From contig CANFNE010000082.1 in assembly GCA_947448105.1 (NCBI GenBank), forward strand, positions 1-9,351: a stretch of 9,351 nt of DNA, written 5' to 3'. The position numbers and the translations under genes were made by a program. Under the pieces are notes generated by a model that did not search any database, was not told where the DNA came from, and saw nothing but the letters and a program-made list of their open reading frames with translations. Positions 1 to 5,723 of this stretch are shown here, piece after piece; position 1 is the stretch's first letter; the number at the start of each line of letters is the position of its first letter. This DNA comes from Burkholderiales bacterium. Lineage in GTDB: Bacteria; Pseudomonadota; Gammaproteobacteria; Burkholderiales; Burkholderiaceae_C.

Positions 1-343
1 AAAACTTCTCGCGCCCCAGAAACAGGTTTTGCGCCACCGTCATGGTGGGCACCAGACTGGTTTCCTGGAACACCATGGCAATACCGTGGCCGCGCGCGTC
101 CAGCGGCGTTTTCATCTCAATGGCTTTGCCTTCCACCAGGATCTGGCCCGACGACAGCGGCACCACGCCGGCCATCACCTGGGTCAGCGTGGATTTGCCG
201 GCGCCGTTTTCGCCGAGCAAGGCGTGAATCTCGCCTCTGCGCAAGGTGAAGTTGACGTTCTCGATGGCGGGCACGCCACCGTATTTTTTGGTGGCTTCGC
301 GCAGTTCAAGCACCACGTCGGACGGGGTTTGGGGGGCGTTCAT
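1..343 (-). CDS. Sugar-type ABC transporter ATP-binding protein (3' end beyond window)
   Basis: This is the N-terminal 114 codons of the ATPase that powers the importer encoded upstream. My translation begins MNAPQTPSDVVLELREATKKYGG. It contains a complete Walker A motif, GENGAGKST, at about residues 43-51, and a Q-loop region MVFQETSLVPTMTV at about 90-103. These fit the RbsA/MglA/AraG class, whose members normally carry two ATPase cassettes in about 500 residues, so most of the protein lies outside the window. The ATG at 343-341 overlaps the TGA of the preceding propeller gene as ATGA. A good Shine-Dalgarno, AGGAG (plus-strand 351-355), sits 7 nt upstream, which fixes the start and implies translational coupling. 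The Walker B and signature motifs are not visible here, so whether one or two cassettes are present cannot be said. Confidence 0.95.
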   Translation of the reverse strand, partial: MNAPQTPSDVVLELREATKKYGGVPAIENVNFTLRRGEIHALLGENGAGKSTLTQVMAGVVPLSSGQILVEGKAIEMKTPLDARGHGIAMVFQETSLVPTMTVAQNLFLGREKF

Positions 344-1437
344 GCCACATCTCCTGCGCAATGAAGTTCCACGCGCAAGAGGCGCGCGCTGCCTTTGGAG
401 ACCAGGTACAAGGCGCCCGCGTGCTCTGCCACCGCCGTAATGCCGTGGTGCTGGCCGTCCACCTGGCTGTGCAGGGACGAGAGCACGCGCCCGTCATCGG
501 CCACGCGCAAGACCAGGCCGTACGAGCGCGGCGGCGCCCAGGGCTTGAGCACGCCCATGGTCTTGACCCCGGCGCCTTGCAGGGGTTCCAAAAAGCTTTT
601 GCCCGAAGACAAGGCCGGCGCCACCCACTGGCTGGGGTGGACCTCTTTCATCATGCGATTGCGGTATGCGTCTTCGCGCAGCACAAACTCCACCAGCTGG
701 GTACGGCAGACAAAGCACGTCAGCCACAACCCGCCGCCCTGCGCCTGCGCCATGCGCGAGGGGTAGCCCGGCAGTTCGGCCACGGTCGAAGCGAGCGCGG
801 CGCCCGTGCCGCGCACCGCGCCCAGCGTGTGCTTCCAGCTCTCGCTCCAGCGCGCCATTCCCTGGTCGGCGAGCACGCCAAACGCATAGGCCAGACCCTG
901 GGCCAGCAAGGTGCTTTTGCCCGACTGCCAGTTCCAGCGCCCGACCTTGCCGGTTTTGCCGTGTTGCATCAGGTCGTGGCACCATTGCTCGGGGCCGAAT
1001 TGCTCGGAGCCGTCGCTCACCAGCAGGCTGCCACCGCCTTCAAAGGCCAGCGCATTGGCGCTGTGCAAGCCGCGTCCGCCCAGCGTACGGGTCTGGGCCA
1101 CGGTCACCCCTTCGGCGTCGATCAGGCGCAGTTCGCATCCGCCCAGCGCCACCGCAATGCGGCCTTGGCCGTCAGCCGCCAGGGCGGTAATGGGCGCGTC
1201 AAAACGGCGCACTTCCAAGGCTTGCTGGCCGTCCATGCGGTAGAGCACGGACCCGGCGCTGATCCACAAATGCGCGCCGTCACTGGCAATGTCGTCAATA
1301 CCGGGCAGGCTCAAGACCACGGCGGCCTCGTCGAGCGCGCGGTTGGGCTGGATAGCGCCGTCCATGATGGGCACGGTAATGGCGGCGGTGCCACGCCCGA
1401 GCAGGCGGTCCCACCACCGTTGAATAGGGCTTGGCAT
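340..1437 (-). CDS. Stand-alone SMP-30/strictosidine-synthase-like beta-propeller protein, apparently lacking metal ligands
   Basis: A 365-residue protein with no visible signal peptide or membrane segment, so probably cytoplasmic. It resembles the propeller domain of the gene just upstream: SESWKHTL (198-205) matches AETWGCCIKRY, ELPGYPSRM (221-229) matches NLPGYPDNI, and the C-terminal HHGITAVAEHAGALYLVSKG (330-349) matches HPMITSMREHQGYLYLGGIS. At the positions where the family carries its divalent-metal ligands, my by-eye alignment finds none: LPGIDD (44-49) replaces EGPED, AYAFGV (183-188) replaces PNGI, and YPSR replaces YPDN. It may therefore be a non-catalytic relative, perhaps a binding or scaffold subunit, or it may use other residues. 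The start is firm: the ATG at 1437-1435 overlaps the upstream TGA as TGATG, with GGAGGA (1445-1450) 7 nt before it. It overlaps the ATPase start by 4 nt. Substrate unknown. Confidence 0.85.
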   Translation of the reverse strand: MPSPIQRWWDRLLGRGTAAITVPIMDGAIQPNRALDEAAVVLSLPGIDDIASDGAHLWISAGSVLYRMDGQQALEVRRFDAPITALAADGQGRIAVALGGCELRLIDAEGVTVAQTRTLGGRGLHSANALAFEGGGSLLVSDGSEQFGPEQWCHDLMQHGKTGKVGRWNWQSGKSTLLAQGLAYAFGVLADQGMARWSESWKHTLGAVRGTGAALASTVAELPGYPSRMAQAQGGGLWLTCFVCRTQLVEFVLREDAYRNRMMKEVHPSQWVAPALSSGKSFLEPLQGAGVKTMGVLKPWAPPRSYGLVLRVADDGRVLSSLHSQVDGQHHGITAVAEHAGALYLVSKGSARLLRVELHCAGDVA

Positions 1438-3563
1438 CAGGCAGTCCTCCAGCGCTGTTCGTACTGGGAAAACCCAGGGTCTGCACCGGTGAGCTTGTAA
1501 CGCCCGATGCGGTTATTGGAAATGCCGCCCAGGTACAAATAGCCCTGGTGCTCGCGCATGGAAGTGATCATGGGGTGGTTCTCGCCGCCCAGGTCCCACA
1601 GGGTTTCCAGCACCTCGCCACGCTCGTTGAACTTCAGCACGCAGCCGGTGTTGATGTTGGGGAACAACCATTCGTCCAGCGCCACGCGTTGCGCCATGCG
1701 CTTGCGAAAGCCGGGCATGCGCATGGCCAGGTCGTAGGCCGGGGCGCGCATGCCCACCAGCGCCAGCCAGTAATTGCCGTCGGAGGCCAGATTGATGTTG
1801 TCGGGGTAGCCCGGCAAGTTGTCGAGCACCATTTCCACCTGACCGGCGCGCGCTCCGTCAAACCAGTAGCGCTTGATGCAGCAGCCCCAGGTCTCGGCAA
1901 ACAAAATCGACTGGCGGTCGGTCGCTATGCAAATGCCATTGGGAAAACGCAGGCCGCGCAGCACGGTGCGCGTGCTGCCGTCGCGCGGGTCGTAACAGAC
2001 GATGCGGCCGTTGCCACGCGCTTCCAGCCCGTCCACCGGCCACTCGTGCATTTCATAACGCACCGTGGCTTCGCTAAAGAAGATGCGGCCATCGTCGGCA
2101 ATGTCCAGATCGTCGGCCAGGCGCAGGCGGCTGTCGTCGTTGATCGAGGCCCAGCTGCGGTTGGTCTCGTCGGTTACGCGCTGCACTTCGCGCTCGGGCG
2201 TCACCCGGTACAAGCCCATGCCGCCCACGCAAACGTTGAGGTTGAAGTCGCGGTCAAACGCCATGCCCAGCGGTGTGCCACCGATGTGGGCAAACACCTC
2301 CATCTCTTGGTAGTGCGGCGCCAGAAAACGGATGATGTCGCCGTGGCGCGAGCCCGCATACAGGTGGTTGTCGCGGTCCAGGATCACGTCCTCAGGGCCT
2401 TCAATGCGGCCCAGGCCAATGAGCTCCACGTCGCGCAGTTTGTTGTTGACCGCCCAAACGCCGCCCGATTCCGCACTGCAGTCCGGCGCCACGCCTAAGC
2501 GGTGGTAGGTGGGGCTGACGTAAACCTTGCTCAAAATGCGGTGGCGGTTTTTCAGCCAGCGCACGTCAATGATGGCGGCCGCAATCAAGATACCGGCCAG
2601 CACCATGCGCGTAATGCCGCCGGGGGCCGACAGCGAGGTCAGGCCATTGATGATCAAGAGCACGATGAGCGTGCCCACCACCGCCTTGGTCACCGAGCCG
2701 CGCCCGCCACCCAGGCTGATGCCGCCCAGCACTGCGGCTGTTAACACCAGCACCTCCATGCCCACGCCAATGTCAGCACCGGCCGTGGCTAACCGTGAGG
2801 CAAAAAAGCAGCCTCCGGCGCCCGTGAGCATGCCGCTGGCGACATAGCACAGCGCCACGGTGCGGTTGACCGCAATGCCGCTGTTGTAGGCGGAGCGGCG
2901 CGAGCCACCAATGGCCACAATGTGCCAGCCCAAGCGCAGGCGCGTCAGCAGCACGTGGCCGGCAATGGCCGTGGCCACAAAGGCCCAGGCCACCGTGGGC
3001 AGACCCAGCCAGGTGCCGTTGCCCAAAAAGTCCCACAGCTCGGACTCGGGCACATAGCCGGCAATCTCGGTGGAATAGCGCAGGCTCAAGATCTCATAGA
3101 CCGAGCGAAAAATAATCAGGGTAATGAGCGTGGTCAAAAACGCCCGCAGGCGCAGGTAGCCAATCAAAATGCCGTTGACCGCCCCCAGAAGCCCGCCGCA
3201 CACCAGCGTGCCAAGCACCGCTACGGGCACCGGCCACTTCAGGATGTGCATCATCACCAGGGCGCAAAAATTGGTCAGCGCAAAGATAGAACCCACCGAC
3301 AGGTCGATGCCGCCCACAATCATCACCAGCGCCAACCCGAACACGATAAAGCCCACTTCACCGGCCTGTCGCAAGGTATCGGCCAGCACGATGGGGGTGT
3401 AAAAGCCAGGCACCAACTGGCCCGAGGCGACCACCACCAGCGCCAGCAAAATCACGGGAATGGCGGTCTCGGTCCAGCGCTTGGACAGAATCTCGCCAAG
3501 CCAGTGGTCCGGCCAGTACCGGTAACGCAATCGGGTCAGGGTTTCGCTCATGGGGTGCACCAT
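1437..3563 (-). CDS. ABC permease fused to a C-terminal SMP-30/strictosidine-synthase-like beta-propeller
   Basis: A 708-residue, two-domain protein. Residues about 30-335 form a ribose/arabinose-type permease (BPD_transp_2 family): hydrophobic segments, the GGIDLSVGS motif at 84-92 and GGGRGSVTKAVVGTL at 285-299. After a basic linker (DVRWLKNRHR, 333-342), residues about 380-695 form a calcium-dependent-phosphotriesterase-type propeller. It has EGPEDV (388-393), RFPNGI (539-544), FAETWGCCIKRYW (555-567) and LPGYPDNI (583-590), the last two typical of strictosidine synthase-like/APMAP proteins. E388, N542 and D588 sit where SMP-30 proteins bind their metal, so the domain is probably an active lactonase or esterase. 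Related permeases have both ends in the cytoplasm, so the enzyme probably faces inward. The frame is uninterrupted. The start is uncertain: ATGs at 3563 and 3551 both lack a clear Shine-Dalgarno. The TGA overlaps the next ATG. Confidence 0.9.
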   Translation of the reverse strand: MVHPMSETLTRLRYRYWPDHWLGEILSKRWTETAIPVILLALVVVASGQLVPGFYTPIVLADTLRQAGEVGFIVFGLALVMIVGGIDLSVGSIFALTNFCALVMMHILKWPVPVAVLGTLVCGGLLGAVNGILIGYLRLRAFLTTLITLIIFRSVYEILSLRYSTEIAGYVPESELWDFLGNGTWLGLPTVAWAFVATAIAGHVLLTRLRLGWHIVAIGGSRRSAYNSGIAVNRTVALCYVASGMLTGAGGCFFASRLATAGADIGVGMEVLVLTAAVLGGISLGGGRGSVTKAVVGTLIVLLIINGLTSLSAPGGITRMVLAGILIAAAIIDVRWLKNRHRILSKVYVSPTYHRLGVAPDCSAESGGVWAVNNKLRDVELIGLGRIEGPEDVILDRDNHLYAGSRHGDIIRFLAPHYQEMEVFAHIGGTPLGMAFDRDFNLNVCVGGMGLYRVTPEREVQRVTDETNRSWASINDDSRLRLADDLDIADDGRIFFSEATVRYEMHEWPVDGLEARGNGRIVCYDPRDGSTRTVLRGLRFPNGICIATDRQSILFAETWGCCIKRYWFDGARAGQVEMVLDNLPGYPDNINLASDGNYWLALVGMRAPAYDLAMRMPGFRKRMAQRVALDEWLFPNINTGCVLKFNERGEVLETLWDLGGENHPMITSMREHQGYLYLGGISNNRIGRYKLTGADPGFSQYEQRWRTA

Positions 3564-3578
3564 TTCAGAGGACTACAT

Positions 3579-3617
3579 AAAAGGGGGGAGGCCTGCCGCT
3601 TAAGGTTCGGCCACCCC
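3579..3617 (-). terminator. Possible weak attenuator between binding protein and second permease
   Basis: Read on the minus strand, GGGGTGGCC (3617-3609) can pair with GGCCTCCCC (3593-3585), with one T-T mismatch and a 15-nt loop. CCTTTT follows immediately (3584-3579). This resembles a leaky intrinsic terminator in front of the permease-propeller gene. The T-tract is short and the loop large, so it is at best partial. Such an element would fit the usual need for more binding protein than permease. Confidence 0.35.
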
Positions 3618-3626
3618 GTTGCGCAC

Positions 3627-3643
3627 AGCGCCGTAGCGGCGCT
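3627..3643 (-). repeat. Perfect inverted repeat (hairpin) just after the binding-protein stop codon
   Basis: AGCGCCG and CGGCGCT (7 bp each) flank a 3-nt loop, 8 nt after the TAA of the binding-protein gene. No T-tract follows on the minus strand, so it is not a normal intrinsic terminator. Its place, directly 3' of a binding-protein gene inside an operon, is typical of stem-loops that protect the upstream message from 3' exonucleases and raise binding-protein output. That role is inferred. Confidence 0.6.
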
Positions 3644-3651
3644 TTCACGTC

Positions 3652-4680
3652 TTAGGACTTGGCAGGCAACTTCCAGCAGGTGCCTTCGATCGCGGCGTTG
3701 TCCTTGGTAATAGGAATCAAGGTGGTGTAGATGTTTTGCTTGGCCACACCGGGCTTCATGCCGCCTTGCACCAGCCACTTGATCATGGCGGCCATATTGC
3801 TGGCCTGCGTAGGCACGTCGTAGCTCACGTCCAGGTTGTAGGCACCGGCCTTGACCTGGTCACACGCGCCCTTTTGCTCGCCGCCACCCGACGTTGCCAG
3901 GAACACCTTGCCGGTCATGCCCGCTTCTTTGACCGCTGCCGCCGTTCCGATGTCCATGCCGTCCCAAAAGCCGACGATGCCGCACAGATCGGGGTTTTGC
4001 TTGAGCACGGTTTGGGTCAGGGCCTTGGCCTTGGCGGCATCCCAGTCAGCAGCCTGGTTAGAGACCACTTTCACGTCGGGGTGCTTGGCCAGAATGTTCT
4101 CCACGCCTTTGAGCGTGTAGGCGCTGGCTGCCGCCGTGGGTGCGCCCTGCACGATGGCGATCTTGTTGGACTTGCCTTTGCAAGACTCCACCACCGCCTC
4201 TGTCATGCGCTCGCCAATGTCCACCCAGTCCGCACCCACAAAAGCGGTCGAGGCTTGCGAAGAACGCATATTGATCTGCACCACGTAAATGCCTTCGGCC
4301 TCGGCCTTGGCGATCAGCTTGGCGTAGGTTTGCACGTCGGGGTTGTGGATCACGATGACGGCAGGCTTCTCCGCGATCAAGGCGGTAAAGGCCTGGGCAC
4401 CGGCGTTGGTGTTCCAGTTGGGATCACGCACCACCACTTTCATGCCCGCGGCCTCCAACTCTTTCTTCAGGCCCTGGTGCCAGCCAATGGCCAGGTCAAA
4501 GCCATAGGCCACAGGAATAAAGGCCACGGTTTTGCCCGCGAGCGCCTTTTTATAGCCCTCGCGAAAGGGCTCGTCCAGGCCCTTGCTTTGCGCAAAGGCC
4601 GGCAGCGCGACGGCTGCGCCCAAGGCCAGGCCGGCGACGGCCTTGACCCAATTTTTAACCACGTGTTTTGCTTGTCGCAT
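3652..4680 (-). CDS. Periplasmic sugar-type ABC substrate-binding protein (type 1 fold)
   Basis: A 342-residue secreted protein that captures the importer's substrate in the periplasm. It has a Sec signal peptide: a basic start (MRQAKHVVKNWVK), a hydrophobic core (AVAGLALGAAVALP) and a likely cleavage after AFA at residue 30. The mature part has the alternating pattern of the RbsB-like Peripla_BP_4 family: TVAFIPVAYGFDLAIGWHQG (51-70), AEKPAVIVIHNPD (103-115), GIVGFWDGMDIGTAAAVKEAG (234-254) and a C-terminal IPITKDN (322-328). Mature cysteines at 167, 233, 273 and 335 could form disulfides. The ATG has a strong Shine-Dalgarno, AGGAG (4687-4691), 6 nt upstream. The family is best known for sugars but also has members for other small polar ligands. 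The linked propeller and CoA ligase argue for an organic acid, lactone or conjugate here; the ligand itself is not readable. Confidence 0.93.
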   Translation of the reverse strand: MRQAKHVVKNWVKAVAGLALGAAVALPAFAQSKGLDEPFREGYKKALAGKTVAFIPVAYGFDLAIGWHQGLKKELEAAGMKVVVRDPNWNTNAGAQAFTALIAEKPAVIVIHNPDVQTYAKLIAKAEAEGIYVVQINMRSSQASTAFVGADWVDIGERMTEAVVESCKGKSNKIAIVQGAPTAAASAYTLKGVENILAKHPDVKVVSNQAADWDAAKAKALTQTVLKQNPDLCGIVGFWDGMDIGTAAAVKEAGMTGKVFLATSGGGEQKGACDQVKAGAYNLDVSYDVPTQASNMAAMIKWLVQGGMKPGVAKQNIYTTLIPITKDNAAIEGTCWKLPAKS

Positions 4681-4740
4681 TGTTGTCTCCTAGGTTGAAA
4701 AAGTGAATTGCACGCTGGGTTAGCCGGGTGCGCGGCATGC

Positions 4741-5712
4741 TCAGATGTCCCCTTGCTGCGCGGTCTCTTCGTTGCGCGGGTTGAGGACAGAATCAATCAA
4801 AATCGCGGCCAGGAGCACCAGGCCCTTGATGATGTTTTGTACCGAATACGAGATGTCCATGATGGTCATGCCGTTGAGCATGGTGCCAATGAGCAGCGTG
4901 CCGATGATCACGTTGACTACGCCGCCGCGCCCACCCGAGAGCCCGATACCGCCCAGCACCACCACCAGCACCACGTCGTACACCATGGTGGAGTTGTAAA
5001 TGCGCGTGGGCATGCTGTTGACCGAGGCCGCCATCACCAGACCGGCAAACAGGCCGATCAGCGCCGCGAGCAAATACTCCAGCACGATGATGGGCCGCGT
5101 AGGCAAACCAGTGGCACGCGCCGTGAACGGGTTGTCGCCAATAGCGTAGATAAAGGCGCCCGCGCGCAGGCGGCGCAGCAGCAGCGCCATGAGCGCGCAG
5201 GCCAGCCCAAACATCAGCACCGGCATCGGGATGCCGCCCACACTGCCGCGCCCGATCCAGACCAGGGCGTCCAGCGCCTGCGGCCACTGCACTACTTCCA
5301 ACTGAAAAATACCGGCCTGCCCCAGCCCTGCCAAAAACAGGCCCGAGGCCAGGGTGGTAAACAGCGAGGGCACCTCGGCGTAGGCAATCAGCCAGCCGTT
5401 GACCAGGCCAAACAGCAGTGACAAGGCCACCGCCTGCAAGGCAGCCACCTCTATCGACTGCCCGTTGCTGACCGACTGCAGCAAAAAGCCCGAGGGCACG
5501 GCCAGCGCGGCAATCATCGAGATATCAATGCCCCGGCCAATCACCACCACCGCCATGCCCAGGCCCAAGATGCCCAATATGGCCACGTTTTGCAGCAAGG
5601 TCAGCAGGTTGTCCACCTGCGCAAAGCCGGGCAGCAGCAGCAAAAAGCCGACAAACATCACCAGGAACAGAATGAAAACAATGGTTTGCTGGGTAGCGCG
5701 CAATTTGGGCAT
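4741..5712 (-). CDS. Ribose/arabinose-type ABC transporter permease
   Basis: A 323-residue integral inner-membrane protein of the BPD_transp_2 family (RbsC/AraH/LIV-permease type), of normal length and without the C-terminal propeller seen on its partner permease. Hydrophobic segments run throughout, starting with IVFILFLVMFVGFLLLLPGF (11-30). Family motifs include VVIGRGIDISM (56-66) and, near the C-terminus, GGIGLSGGRGGVVNVIIGTL (254-273) with MLNGMTIM (278-285). It probably pairs with the permease half of the fusion protein to form a heterodimeric channel. The frame continues upstream into the ligase gene, but MPKLRATQQ at 5712 is the sensible start: it begins 11 nt after the ligase stop and the preceding stretch in this frame is arginine/proline-rich and not membrane-like. 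Only a weak GAG-type Shine-Dalgarno precedes it, so coupling to ligase translation is likely. Confidence 0.93.
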   Translation of the reverse strand: MPKLRATQQTIVFILFLVMFVGFLLLLPGFAQVDNLLTLLQNVAILGILGLGMAVVVIGRGIDISMIAALAVPSGFLLQSVSNGQSIEVAALQAVALSLLFGLVNGWLIAYAEVPSLFTTLASGLFLAGLGQAGIFQLEVVQWPQALDALVWIGRGSVGGIPMPVLMFGLACALMALLLRRLRAGAFIYAIGDNPFTARATGLPTRPIIVLEYLLAALIGLFAGLVMAASVNSMPTRIYNSTMVYDVVLVVVLGGIGLSGGRGGVVNVIIGTLLIGTMLNGMTIMDISYSVQNIIKGLVLLAAILIDSVLNPRNEETAQQGDI

Positions 5713-5723
5713 GGGGTTCTCGT

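Noticed and set aside
361..4698. Further long plus-strand frames (361-1500, 1431-2498, 2922-3710, 3736-4698)
   Set aside because: Each lies opposite a well-supported minus-strand gene and has the same His/Gln/Ala-rich shadow composition without domains.
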